A DNA stretch of 21,407 nt from Proteobacteria bacterium UBA6908 (GTDB lineage: Bacteria; Pseudomonadota; Gammaproteobacteria; Acidiferrobacterales; UBA6901). Where the stretch lies: the NCBI GenBank assembly GCA_002451085.1, contig DKBE01000066.1, forward strand, positions 4,477 to 25,883. The letters are read 5' to 3'. This document shows positions 10,225 through 17,653 of the stretch, piece by piece. Position 1 is the first letter of the stretch. Every line of letters starts with the position of its first letter. The notes beneath the pieces were generated by a model. That model was not told the DNA's origin, made no database searches, and was given only the letters and a program-made list of their open reading frames with translations. Position numbers and translations under genes: made by a program.

Positions 10225-11010
10225 ATGCGCACAACCGGTGTTATCCGCATAATCACGGGGATTCTGCTCCTCGGCGGGCTGGCGACCAGCGCCCAGGCGG
10301 ATATCTTCGTCTACCAGCTGCCGGGCGGCGCACGCATTGTTACCGATCATCCGCTGAACAACCGCGATTACCGTCTGGTCCGTCACAGCCGCGACTCGAA
10401 GGGTGCCGGGGCCCTGGTTTCGGGCCGCAAGATCCAGAACGCCGTTACCGATCCGAATACCTATGATCGCCTGATCCGGCGCAATGCGACCCAGCACCAG
10501 GTCGATCCGGCGCTGATCAAGGCCGTGATGCACATCGAGTCGGCGTTCAATCCGCATGCTGTATCGGACAAGGGCGCCCAGGGCCTGATGCAGGTGATGC
10601 CTGAAACCGGCCAGCGATATGGCGCGGTCGACCTGTTTGACCCGGTGCAGAATGTGCGAGCGGCCTCGCTCTATCTGAAGGATCTCCAGAAGCTGTTCAA
10701 GAACAATACCCGATTGGTCCTCGCGGCCTACAACGCCGGCGAGAACGCGGTACTGCGTTACAAGGGCATTCCGCCCTATGACGAAACGCAGGGATATGTA
10801 CGCAAGGTCATGAAGATGCATCGTGAGTACCAGGCCCGCGAGAAGGCCGGCATGAAACTGGCCAGCGCGACAGCCAAACCGGCAAGTACGTCTGTTCCGG
10901 AAGCGCCGGCGGTTTCTGCCGCGCCGCTGCCCCCGTCCCGCCACGGCAGTGTGGTGCCGGTTGCTGTCGTGCAGCAGGACAGTGGTTCGCCGGTTGAGAA
11001 GAATCTCTGA
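10225..11010 (+). CDS. secreted lytic murein transglycosylase (SLT family)
   Basis: Lytic transglycosylases cleave the MurNAc-GlcNAc bond of peptidoglycan, forming 1,6-anhydromuramic ends. The 261-residue product has a signal peptide with likely cleavage after TSAQA (residue 25). A short domain follows, with the DIFVYQLPGGARIVTDHP pattern seen in DUF4124-type N-termini. The SLT domain has catalytic E105 in HIESAFNPHAVS, then GAQGLMQVMPETG and AAYNAGENAV. The last 50 residues are an Ala/Pro/Ser-rich tail of low complexity. The frame opens 11 codons earlier at 10192, but the ATG at 10225 has a purine-rich site (AAAGGGGAG) just before it and starts the signal peptide, so it is preferred. The long upstream region carries several hairpins. 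The gene is convergent with the DUF1614 gene, 12 nt apart. Confidence 0.94.
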   Translation: MRTTGVIRIITGILLLGGLATSAQADIFVYQLPGGARIVTDHPLNNRDYRLVRHSRDSKGAGALVSGRKIQNAVTDPNTYDRLIRRNATQHQVDPALIKAVMHIESAFNPHAVSDKGAQGLMQVMPETGQRYGAVDLFDPVQNVRAASLYLKDLQKLFKNNTRLVLAAYNAGENAVLRYKGIPPYDETQGYVRKVMKMHREYQAREKAGMKLASATAKPASTSVPEAPAVSAAPLPPSRHGSVVPVAVVQQDSGSPVEKNL

Positions 11011-11022
11011 CGCCCTGCGTGC

Positions 11023-11697
11023 TCAGGTCAGCAGTACGGCCACAATCCCGGTAATAAATATTCCATCAAAGGTTCCGGCGCCACCAATTGACGCCAGTGG
11101 AGCGCCCAGCTTGCGGATGTCCCGGAACCGCATCAGGTCGGCCCCGATCAGCACGCCCAGTGTCCCGCCGACATAGGCCAGTGGTGCGCTGTGGTCCACA
11201 TCCACGAGCACGGCCGTGATGGCTGCCGCCAGCGGGGCCACGAATACCGGCATGCCAATGCCGATTCCGCGCATCGGTCGGCTGCTCAGGTGGCTGACCA
11301 GTGTCACGACTCCGGTGACGATGAACAACGCCGTCAGGGAAAAACTGCCGCGTGCAATCAAGTACAGCGAAAAGATGACGGGTACCAGGCAACCGCCGAG
11401 ATTAATGGCCACGAGCGTGCGTCCGTGAAACTCCTGCATCGGCTGGCGCAGCAGGCTGTGGAACGGATCAGGAACCGTGTGCGCCCCGGATGCCTCGGTC
11501 TCCATGGCGAACAAGGGCAGGTTGATGAGGCTGCCAAACAACGATACGGCCATCAGGATCAAGGCCGAATGGGGTGACAGACCCAGCTTGTCGAAAGCGA
11601 GCGTGAGCGCCCCCACCTGTATGAAGGTGATGAGCAGAAGCAACAGGGCCAACAGAACGAAGAATGGTCCGGGGGCAAACGGCAGGCGTGGTGGCAT
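11023..11697 (-). CDS. DUF1614 integral membrane protein
   Basis: The 224-residue product is very hydrophobic, with about six or seven membrane segments. It carries the stretches I associate with DUF1614 proteins: MPVFVAPLAAA, GGTLGVLIGADLMRF and IGGAGTFDGIFITG. The function of this family is not known. Glycines and one aspartate within the last segments (GADLMRF, GTFDG) would be buried in or near the membrane, which may mean a channel or catalytic role, but this is speculation. The ATG lies seven nt after the stop of the hydroxylase-family gene, so it is the last gene of a four-gene operon. No clear ribosome site is present, suggesting coupled translation. The longer open frame upstream overlaps the hydroxylase gene and is rejected as the start. 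Confidence 0.82.
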   Translation of the reverse strand: MPPRLPFAPGPFFVLLALLLLLITFIQVGALTLAFDKLGLSPHSALILMAVSLFGSLINLPLFAMETEASGAHTVPDPFHSLLRQPMQEFHGRTLVAINLGGCLVPVIFSLYLIARGSFSLTALFIVTGVVTLVSHLSSRPMRGIGIGMPVFVAPLAAAITAVLVDVDHSAPLAYVGGTLGVLIGADLMRFRDIRKLGAPLASIGGAGTFDGIFITGIVAVLLT

Positions 11698-11704
11698 GCG
11701 CAAA

Positions 11705-12655
11705 TCAGGGCGACAGGGCGCGGAACAGACGCTTGAATCCCAACACCTGCTGGCGAATGAATCCGTCCCCGTAGTCGACGCCATCGAGCTGGTCGCGAAT
11801 CCCGGTGGCCGGATAGCGGTTGGAAAAATCGGCGGTACCAAACAACACATCCCAAAGCGGAAACAAGGGTGCGAAATTGCAGCCCAATGCATGTCCCTCG
11901 TGGCCGATGCCGATGCCATGATGCATGCGGTGATAAGCCGGGCTGACCAGCAACCGGTCGCCGATCCGGCCGAAGCTGAGCCGCACATTGGTGTGTGACA
12001 GACTTTCAAACAAACGGGTCACCACCACAATACCGATGAAGTGTCCGGGTGGTACACCGATCAGCAGCGCGACCAACACCAGCCAGAGGTCGCCCAGTAT
12101 ATCGTCCAGCAGATGATTGCGGCGATCGGCCCACAGCGATAATTGCCGCTGGCTGTGGTGCAGGGCATGCAGGGACCACCACCAGGTAAACCGGTGCTGC
12201 AGGCGGTGTCGCCAGTATTCGGCCAGATCCAGGATGGCCAGATAGACAAAGAACGAGGCCAGCGGATGTGCCACGAACCAGGGGATCAGATCCTCGAGGC
12301 TCGGCGGAATAAAACCCTGAAGCCGCAACGAACCATCGAGTCCTTCCTGCAGCGGGCGCAGCAGCAGGAACACCGCCAGCGGGACAATGCCCAGACGATG
12401 CAGGAAGGTATACAGGACATCGACGCGCACGGCGCGCCGGTTCGTCCAGCGTTCCACCGGATGCCAGGCCTCGAGCGGGCGCAGGACCAGCAGCATGATG
12501 CCGATTTCAATCACGCCGTATAGCGCTACTTCCAGTGACTCAAAGGCCTGTTCGGCATAGGCCATGAAACCGAAGTGGTAGAGCAGCGGCTGCACCATGG
12601 TTTCAAACACCCAGGCATGCACCGTGGTGAACAGCTGGGTCAGGATATCGAGCAT
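11705..12655 (-). CDS. fatty acid hydroxylase / sterol desaturase superfamily membrane protein
   Basis: The product has 316 aa with several membrane helices and the histidine clusters that bind the di-iron centre of this superfamily: HRLQH, HALHHS, and SPAYHRMHHG near the C-terminus. Members insert hydroxyl groups or double bonds into lipids, including sterols, carotenoids, fatty acids and ether lipids. The substrate cannot be told here. The start overlaps the deacetylase stop by one base (TGATG), a coupling signal, so the longer open frame inside the deacetylase gene is not used. Position between a secreted NodB-type protein and a DUF1614 membrane protein suggests work on an envelope lipid or glycolipid; that is inference. 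No ferredoxin or reductase gene is next to it to supply electrons. Confidence 0.9.
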   Translation of the reverse strand: MLDILTQLFTTVHAWVFETMVQPLLYHFGFMAYAEQAFESLEVALYGVIEIGIMLLVLRPLEAWHPVERWTNRRAVRVDVLYTFLHRLGIVPLAVFLLLRPLQEGLDGSLRLQGFIPPSLEDLIPWFVAHPLASFFVYLAILDLAEYWRHRLQHRFTWWWSLHALHHSQRQLSLWADRRNHLLDDILGDLWLVLVALLIGVPPGHFIGIVVVTRLFESLSHTNVRLSFGRIGDRLLVSPAYHRMHHGIGIGHEGHALGCNFAPLFPLWDVLFGTADFSNRYPATGIRDQLDGVDYGDGFIRQQVLGFKRLFRALSP

Positions 12656-13401
12656 CAGCGCCCGGCCGCCGCCAGCGGTGCAAAGCAATAGCCTTTCGCC
12701 TTGAGGCCCTGAATGAGTGGTTCCAGAATCGGGGCCAGCGGTTCGCGTCGTGACCAGATGCCGAGGTGCATCATGGTCACGGTGCCGGGCTTGATGTTGG
12801 CCAGCGCCTGCTTCAGTAGTTTCTCGTTGGGGTGTTGTGTGCTGTCCAGTTCGTCGCCAATAAAGCCGGCCGCATCCCAATGGACGTGCACCGGGTAGCC
12901 GCAGCCAGCCGACCAGCGAATGGTCTGGCGCGTGGTGTGCCCGCCCGGCGCGCGCCACAGGCCGGACAGGTGGGACCCGGTGAGGGTCTGAAAACGCGCG
13001 TTCACTTTCCGTAATTCGTCGCAGAAGGCCTGCTCGTCGAGGCGGACTTCCGGTCCGTCATAGTTGACCCGCGCCAACAGACGTCCATTGGCCAGATCCT
13101 GGCGGGCGTAGATATGACGGTAAGTATGATTTCCGAAGACGTGACCTTCAGTCACCCGTGCGCGCCAGTAATCACGCCAGGAGTTATCGAGCGCATGATC
13201 GCCTCGGAAGGTTTTTTCGTTGGCCAGAAAGAATGTTGCCTGCACCTGTTCCTGCTTCAGAATGCGAGCAATGGTTTCGGCCTGCGCCATGTTGCCAGTG
13301 TCGAATGTCAGGTAAACCGTTCCGGTGCAGGTTTCGGCTGCAGCCGCCAGCGGTAACAGCACCGCACCGGACAGGACCAGCCAGCTAGTGACGCGGCGCA
13401 T
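12655..13401 (-). CDS. secreted polysaccharide deacetylase-like (NodB homology) protein
   Basis: NodB-fold enzymes remove N- or O-acetyl groups from polysaccharides such as peptidoglycan or chitin-like chains. The 248-residue product has a signal peptide (cleavage probably within LAAAAE, near residue 22). Motif 1 is TFDTGN with catalytic base D34, but the next residue, normally a metal-binding Asp, is T35. Motif 2 is HTYRH with H92 and H96, motif 3 is RAPGG in place of RxPYG, and MMHLG near the C-terminus supplies the late histidine. PdaA-type muramic acid deacetylases also lack the second Asp (TFDNG), so activity is not excluded. The ATG overlaps the propeller gene end by 17 bases, and its own stop overlaps the next start, placing it inside a coupled operon. 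Confidence 0.88.
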   Translation of the reverse strand: MRRVTSWLVLSGAVLLPLAAAAETCTGTVYLTFDTGNMAQAETIARILKQEQVQATFFLANEKTFRGDHALDNSWRDYWRARVTEGHVFGNHTYRHIYARQDLANGRLLARVNYDGPEVRLDEQAFCDELRKVNARFQTLTGSHLSGLWRAPGGHTTRQTIRWSAGCGYPVHVHWDAAGFIGDELDSTQHPNEKLLKQALANIKPGTVTMMHLGIWSRREPLAPILEPLIQGLKAKGYCFAPLAAAGR

Positions 13402-14332
13402 GGCTAAGAAAATAGATGCCGTGTGGCGAGCGTCCGACCGGGATGGAGTGCTTGATCTTCTTGCTGTCCATATCGACCACCTGCACCTGTTTGGTCCAGC
13501 GTGAAGTGACCCAGAGTTCCTTGCCGTCGCGGGTCAGCTCCATGTCGTCCGGCCCACCGGGCACGCGAAACGTCTCCATGACCTTCAGGGACTGCATATC
13601 GAGAATCGACACGGTATTCTCCATACGGTTCGAGAGCAGCAGCCGCCGGCCGTCACCCATGGCCTGAAAATTGTGCGCACCCTTGCCGGTCCTGATTTTT
13701 TGCACGGACTCGCGCTTTCGCCAGTCAATGACCTCGACATAGTCTTCGCCAGTGATGGCGACCAGCAGGTGTTTCTCGTCCGGCGTCATCCAGATACCCG
13801 CCGGCTGCCGACCAACCTTGTGTCGCCACTGGATCGTGTGGGTCTTGAGATCGATGGCGACGATTTCATCGCTTTCCTGCAGAGTGACGAAGGTCAGTGC
13901 ACTGTCGCGGGTGAACGCGATGTGGCTTGGGGTTTTGGGGGCTTCGATGCGTGCGGCCAGCTTGAAATCGGCTGCATGATAGATGTCGATGCGATCGAGA
14001 CGGTTGGATGCCGACACGAACCATTGCCGGTCCGGGCTGTAGGCGATTTGGTACGGGTCGCTGATGCGTGGTATCCGGCGCAGGATTTCGCCGGTCAACG
14101 GGTCCAGAAAGACCAGGTCGTTGCTGGCGGCATTTGCCACAATCAGCTCCCGGTCGTCCGGTGTGGCCATCAGGTGATGCGGTTCTTTGCCCACCGGAAA
14201 GCGCTTGATCTCCTGATAGGTTGTCGTGTCCACCAGGCTGACGGAAGCGTCGCCGGAGTTGAGGATGACGGCGATCTCCGCCCGGGCGCTGATCGTGAAC
14301 AGCAACAACATCAGGAACGACAGACGATACAT
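13385..14332 (-). CDS. periplasmic YVTN/YncE-type beta-propeller protein
   Basis: The 315-residue product has a signal peptide (MYRLSFLMLLLFTISARA) and then repeated blades of about 40 residues. These show the pattern ...IPVG.(S/E)PHGI..., seen as FPVGKEPHHLMATPD, GRQPAGIWMTPD and PVGRSPHGIYF. A seven-bladed propeller is expected. Proteins of this fold bind partners or small ligands and often have no catalytic role. No heme-binding CXXCH is present in it. The chosen start is the ATG at 14332, which opens the signal peptide; an ATG at 14350 adds six residues and overlaps the stop of a small upstream ORF as TAATG. The longer 380-codon reading has an unlikely basic N-terminus. It is the first clear gene of the four-gene operon. 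Confidence 0.88.
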   Translation of the reverse strand: MYRLSFLMLLLFTISARAEIAVILNSGDASVSLVDTTTYQEIKRFPVGKEPHHLMATPDDRELIVANAASNDLVFLDPLTGEILRRIPRISDPYQIAYSPDRQWFVSASNRLDRIDIYHAADFKLAARIEAPKTPSHIAFTRDSALTFVTLQESDEIVAIDLKTHTIQWRHKVGRQPAGIWMTPDEKHLLVAITGEDYVEVIDWRKRESVQKIRTGKGAHNFQAMGDGRRLLLSNRMENTVSILDMQSLKVMETFRVPGGPDDMELTRDGKELWVTSRWTKQVQVVDMDSKKIKHSIPVGRSPHGIYFLSHAPRH

Positions 14333-14349
14333 ATAAATAACGCTTTCCA

Positions 14350-14559
14350 TTAGAAGATGATGATTAAAAATAGTACCCCAATGCCAGAAAGCCAGCCAGA
14401 GAAACAAGGACTTGCGGCGCTTCCAGTCGGCCGGCCGGCGCTTGCAAGGAATTGGGGGTTTACGTAGTATGACCCGCGGTTCATCCGGTCGGATGGGCTG
14501 GTGTTGAAGTGGTGGCACAAAGAACAACTGTCTTCCGCGCGGTAATCCGCTGGTCGCAT
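14350..14559 (-). CDS. possible small protein with a CXXCH motif and hydrophobic C-terminus
   Basis: An open frame of 69 aa starts at an ATG with GGCGGA seven nt upstream. It contains SCSLCHHF, which includes a CXXCH sequence like a heme c site, and ends in the hydrophobic tail GWLSGIGVLFLIIIF. Its TAA overlaps the alternative ATG of the propeller gene (TAATG), the kind of junction expected within an operon. Against it: no signal peptide for heme attachment, no family recognised, another frame on the same strand is also open here, and the opposite strand holds the cspA promoter and leader. Confidence 0.3.
   Translation of the reverse strand: MRPADYRAEDSCSLCHHFNTSPSDRMNRGSYYVNPQFLASAGRPTGSAASPCFSGWLSGIGVLFLIIIF
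14442..14470 (+). promoter_or_regulatory. candidate cspA promoter
   Basis: TTGCAA (14442-14447) and TAGTAT (14465-14470) are 17 bp apart, with four of six matches each. The transcript would begin near 14477 and carry a leader of about 160 nt, a length like that of E. coli cspA. No cold-box match was found. The 306-bp divergent spacer between the propeller start and cspA also contains the small minus-strand ORF and the hairpin at 14596-14616. Confidence 0.35.
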
Positions 14560-14595
14560 TTCTTTTCCGCCTTCCCCTTCAGCCAATGTTTGATT

Positions 14596-14616
14596 CGGGA
14601 CCTGTCCCGTTTTTTT
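14596..14616 (+). terminator. intrinsic-terminator-like hairpin inside the cspA leader
   Basis: CGGGA and TCCCG form a five-bp stem with a CCTG loop (or six bp with a CT loop), followed at once by seven Ts at 14610-14616. It ends 22 nt before the cspA ATG, and no plus-strand gene ends upstream, so it would have to act on the cspA transcript itself. Attenuation or a cold-sensitive hairpin is the natural reading. Confidence 0.55.
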
Positions 14617-14638
14617 GCTCGAAGGAGCTTAGGCATCT

Positions 14639-14842
14639 ATGCAGAGTGGTACTGTGAAGTGGTTCAATGACGCCAAGGGTTTTGGCTTTATTACTCCCAC
14701 CGATGGAGGTGCCGATGTGTTCGTGCACTTCTCGACCATCCAGGCTGATGGATTCAAGAGCCTGCAGGAAGGCCAGCAGGTCGAGTTCGAAGCGGCCAAG
14801 GGTCCGAAGGGCATGCAGGCCACCAAGGTGGTTCCACGTTGA
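14639..14842 (+). CDS. cspA: cold-shock domain protein (CspA family)
   Basis: The 67-residue protein is a single cold-shock domain that binds single-stranded RNA and DNA. It carries RNP1 as KGFGFI and RNP2 as VFVHFS, the N-terminal GTVKWFND, and ends in the usual basic strand ATKVVPR. AAGGAG lies 11 nt before the ATG, slightly far, with a closer partial TTAGG. Its leader contains an intrinsic-terminator-like hairpin and its end is marked by a strong terminator at 14862-14890, so it is a single-gene transcript. Several paralogues usually exist per genome, so the particular Csp member, and whether this one is cold-induced or constitutive, cannot be decided. The gene symbol denotes family only. 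Confidence 0.95.
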   Translation: MQSGTVKWFNDAKGFGFITPTDGGADVFVHFSTIQADGFKSLQEGQQVEFEAAKGPKGMQATKVVPR

Positions 14843-14861
14843 TCCGCTGACCTGAATTCAA

Positions 14862-14890
14862 AGCCCCGCCAACCCGGCGGGGCTTTTCTT
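14862..14890 (+). terminator. intrinsic terminator of cspA
   Basis: AGCCCCGCC and GGCGGGGCT form a perfect nine-bp GC-rich stem around an AACCC loop, followed by a T-rich tail (TTTTCTTTCT). It begins 20 nt after the cspA stop. Confidence 0.92.
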
Positions 14891-14896
14891 TCTGTA

Positions 14897-14939
14897 ACGG
14901 CAATGAACAGAAATCATCCCGTTCTTGCCGTTTACGGCA
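14897..14939 (+). promoter_or_regulatory. mutually exclusive hairpin arms upstream of kup
   Basis: TGCCGT at 14926-14931 can pair with ACGGCA on either side: a copy at 14897-14902, or a closer copy at 14934-14939 that gives a tight hairpin with a TT loop. Such three-part arrangements are used in switching leaders. No T-run follows the inner hairpin. The 218-bp spacer between cspA and kup holds otherwise only the cspA terminator and a purine-rich site (GAGAGGAG, 14981-14988) with no start codon after it. Confidence 0.3.
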
Positions 14940-15060
14940 GGGTTCGCCACCGGGCCGGACTCGGGCCTTCTGTCACAGGCGAGAGGAGCAAGGTCATCGA
15001 ATCCTCGATTCCCGCATTCGTAGTACTTCCAGGCTGCCCCGATTCTTCCGGCCATTCGGC

Positions 15061-16944
15061 ATGACCTCGTCCACCACTTCCGCTCATCCACGCCTGACCG
15101 CACTGGTCATCGGTGTTATTGGCGTCGTTTTTGGCGACATCGGGACGAGCCCGTTGTATACCATGAAAGAGGCCTTTCACGGCCCGCACGGCATGCCGGT
15201 CTCGGCGGCCAATATTCTTGGTGTGCTGTCACTGATTTTCTGGTCGTTGATCATCGTGGTGTCGATCAAGTACGTGGTCTTCATCATGCGCGCCGACAAC
15301 AAGGGCGAGGGCGGCATCATGGCGCTCATGGCGCTGGTACAGCGCGCCACCACCGGCGGGACCCGGGTTCGCTGGCTGCTCATGACGCTCGGCATTTTCG
15401 GCGCCGCGCTGTTTTATGGCGACGGCATGATTACCCCGGCCATCTCCGTGCTATCGGCCGTCGAAGGATTGCAGGTGGCCACGCCGGCATTCAAGCGATA
15501 CGTGATTCCGATCTCCCTGGCCGTGCTGGTCAGCCTGTTCCTGTTCCAGCGACACGGCACCAGTCGGGTGGGGGCACTGTTTGGCCCGGTCATGTTGCTC
15601 TGGTTCGGGACTCTGGCTTTGCTCGGGGTGCTGATGATCGTGCGCTATCCGGAGGTGCTGACAGCGGTCAATCCCGGCTATGCGATCGATTTCTTCAGTG
15701 AGCACGGCGTGGGCGGCATGCTGGTGCTGGGGGCCGTGGTGCTGGCGGTCACCGGTGGCGAGGCGTTGTATGCCGACATGGGCCATTTTGGCAAGCGCCC
15801 GATCCGCCTGGCCTGGTTCGGTTTCGTGTTGCCGGCACTATTGCTCAATTACTTTGGCCAGGGAGCCTTGTTGCTGCACGATGCCGAGGCCGCCCACAAT
15901 CCGTTCTATCGCCTGGCGCCGGAATGGGCGCTGTATCCAATGGTGGTGCTCTCCACGGTGGCCACCGTTATTGCGTCCCAGGCCGTCATCTCGGGTGCTT
16001 TCTCGGTCACGCGCCAGGCGATTCAACTTGGTTACGCCCCGCGCATGAATATCCGTCATACCTCGGAGCGCGAGATTGGTCAGATCTATATCCCGTTTAT
16101 CAACTGGGCATTGCTGGGCGGTGTCGTGGCATTGGTGCTCGGATTCAAATCGTCGAGCAATCTGGCGGCGGCCTATGGCATTGCCGTCACGGCCACCATG
16201 GCCATCGATACGGTGCTGGCCTTTGTGGTGGTGCGCAGTCTGTGGGGCTGGAACTGGGGCATCACCATCGCCGGCATTTTTGCGTTCCTGACCATCGATC
16301 TGGCGTTTCTCGGGGCCAATGCCATCAAGTTCTTTCAGGGTGGCTGGTTCCCGGTGCTGATCGGCATCGCGGTCTTTACCCTGCTGGCCACCTGGAAACG
16401 AGGGCGTGAAGTCATGCGCGATCGCCTGCAGGACCTGACGCTGACGCTGGAACCGTTCATCGCGGGCCTGACCCGGCACCCGCCGACTCGCGTGCCGGGC
16501 ACCTCGATCTTCCTGACAACCAGTCATGCGGGCGTCCCGCATGCCATGCTGCACAATCTCAAACACAACAAGGTACTGCACGAACGAGTCATCATCCTCA
16601 CGGTGGTATTTCAGGACATTCCGCATATCCACGACAGCGAACGGGTCGAGGTGCGTCCCCTCGGCGACAATTTCTACAAGGTGTTCGTGATTTACGGCTT
16701 CAAGGACGAAACGGACATCCCGAAAGCACTGGAGCTCTGCGCCCCGCAAGGTCTCGAGTTCAACATGCTCGACACCTCGTTCTTCCTGTCGCGCGAGACG
16801 CTGATCCCGACCCGTCGGCGGGTGATGGCCTTCTGGCGCGAGAAACTGTTCATCAGCATGTTGCGCAATGCCACCAGCGTCACGGCCTATTTCAACATCC
16901 CCACCAACCGCGTGGTCGAGCTCGGATCCCAGGTCGAGCTCTAA
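15061..16944 (+). CDS. kup: Kup-family low-affinity potassium transporter
   Basis: Kup imports potassium with protons across the inner membrane. The 627-residue product is close to the 622 of E. coli. The hallmark first helix reads GVVFGDIGTSPLYTMKEAF with D26, followed by KYVVFIMRADNKGEGGIMALMAL and about twelve membrane segments up to roughly residue 450. The last 170 residues form the soluble cytoplasmic domain (FLTTSHAGVPHAMLHNLKHNKVLHERVI, in parts). The ATG at 15061 has no visible ribosome site. The frame stays open upstream without a standard start, so a missed upstream start is unlikely but initiation is unusual. A hydrolase gene follows nine nt after the stop, so the two are probably co-transcribed. 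Confidence 0.96.
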   Translation: MTSSTTSAHPRLTALVIGVIGVVFGDIGTSPLYTMKEAFHGPHGMPVSAANILGVLSLIFWSLIIVVSIKYVVFIMRADNKGEGGIMALMALVQRATTGGTRVRWLLMTLGIFGAALFYGDGMITPAISVLSAVEGLQVATPAFKRYVIPISLAVLVSLFLFQRHGTSRVGALFGPVMLLWFGTLALLGVLMIVRYPEVLTAVNPGYAIDFFSEHGVGGMLVLGAVVLAVTGGEALYADMGHFGKRPIRLAWFGFVLPALLLNYFGQGALLLHDAEAAHNPFYRLAPEWALYPMVVLSTVATVIASQAVISGAFSVTRQAIQLGYAPRMNIRHTSEREIGQIYIPFINWALLGGVVALVLGFKSSSNLAAAYGIAVTATMAIDTVLAFVVVRSLWGWNWGITIAGIFAFLTIDLAFLGANAIKFFQGGWFPVLIGIAVFTLLATWKRGREVMRDRLQDLTLTLEPFIAGLTRHPPTRVPGTSIFLTTSHAGVPHAMLHNLKHNKVLHERVIILTVVFQDIPHIHDSERVEVRPLGDNFYKVFVIYGFKDETDIPKALELCAPQGLEFNMLDTSFFLSRETLIPTRRRVMAFWREKLFISMLRNATSVTAYFNIPTNRVVELGSQVEL

Positions 16945-16953
16945 CCCAGACCC

Positions 16954-17550
16954 ATGCCGGTATCCGGTGCACGCCAGTTTCTGATCCTGCACGGATGGGG
17001 TGGCTCCGGGCCGGATCACTGGCAGAGTTGGCTGGCATCGCGGCTGCGCGCCGCCGGCGAAGCAGTGCGGTTTCCAACGCTGCCGAATCCGGACGAACCT
17101 CGCCTGGAAGAGTGGCTCGCTGTAATGCGCCACGAGCTCGCGTCCATGTCCGGTTCGCGAATTGTCGTGTGCCACTCCCTGGCTGTATTGCTGTGGTTGC
17201 ACCATGCCCGGCAACCGGATGCCGCGGCGGTGGATCGACTGCTGCTGGTGGCGCCCCCGGGTTCAGCCGTCAACAATCCGCAGGTAGAGACATTTTTTCC
17301 CGCCCCGCGTGATCCGCTGGCGTTGCACCGGACAGCACCCGAAATCGAACTGGTGTGCAGCGCGGCCGATCCTTTTTGTCCGGAGCGGGCGGACCGCTAT
17401 TACGGCGAGCCACTCGGCGTACAGACTCTCCTGTATCCGTCCGAGGCCGGGCATATCAATGTCGCTTCCGGTTATGGCCCGTGGCCGTGGGTTGAATCGT
17501 GGTGCCAACGACAACACATAACCGTTGAGGCAGCGGACCGATTCCCGTGA
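16954..17550 (+). CDS. RBBP9/YdeN-family alpha/beta hydrolase
   Basis: The 198-residue product is a compact alpha/beta hydrolase with LILHGWGGSGPDHWQSWL near the N-terminus, a hallmark of the RBBP9/YdeN group of serine hydrolases. The triad is visible: nucleophile S75 in VVCHSLA, where the usual first glycine of GxSxG is C73 and the last is A77; D139 in SAADPFCP; and H167 in EAGHIN. The GYGPWP segment after the histidine is also typical. The natural substrate of bacterial members is unknown; some have esterase activity. It begins nine nt after kup and probably shares its transcript, but no link to potassium transport is known. No signal peptide is seen, so it should be cytoplasmic. Confidence 0.88.
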   Translation: MPVSGARQFLILHGWGGSGPDHWQSWLASRLRAAGEAVRFPTLPNPDEPRLEEWLAVMRHELASMSGSRIVVCHSLAVLLWLHHARQPDAAAVDRLLLVAPPGSAVNNPQVETFFPAPRDPLALHRTAPEIELVCSAADPFCPERADRYYGEPLGVQTLLYPSEAGHINVASGYGPWPWVESWCQRQHITVEAADRFP

Positions 17551-17653
17551 TGTTTGTGCAGTTTTCTCTGCGACCCTGACCCATTAGTATTGTGCTTTGA
17601 CTCAATTGGACGTCCGGGAAGATGGAGCCAGGAAGGCTCAGGGGTTATGTGTC

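Noticed and set aside
14333..14527. 65-residue N-terminal extension of the propeller protein
   Set aside because: The extension is basic and Trp/Arg-rich and would bury the signal peptide that starts at 14332.
15838..17214. 458-codon frame antisense to kup and the hydrolase gene
   Set aside because: Mirror of two clear plus-strand genes; low-complexity His/Gln/Arg-rich translation.
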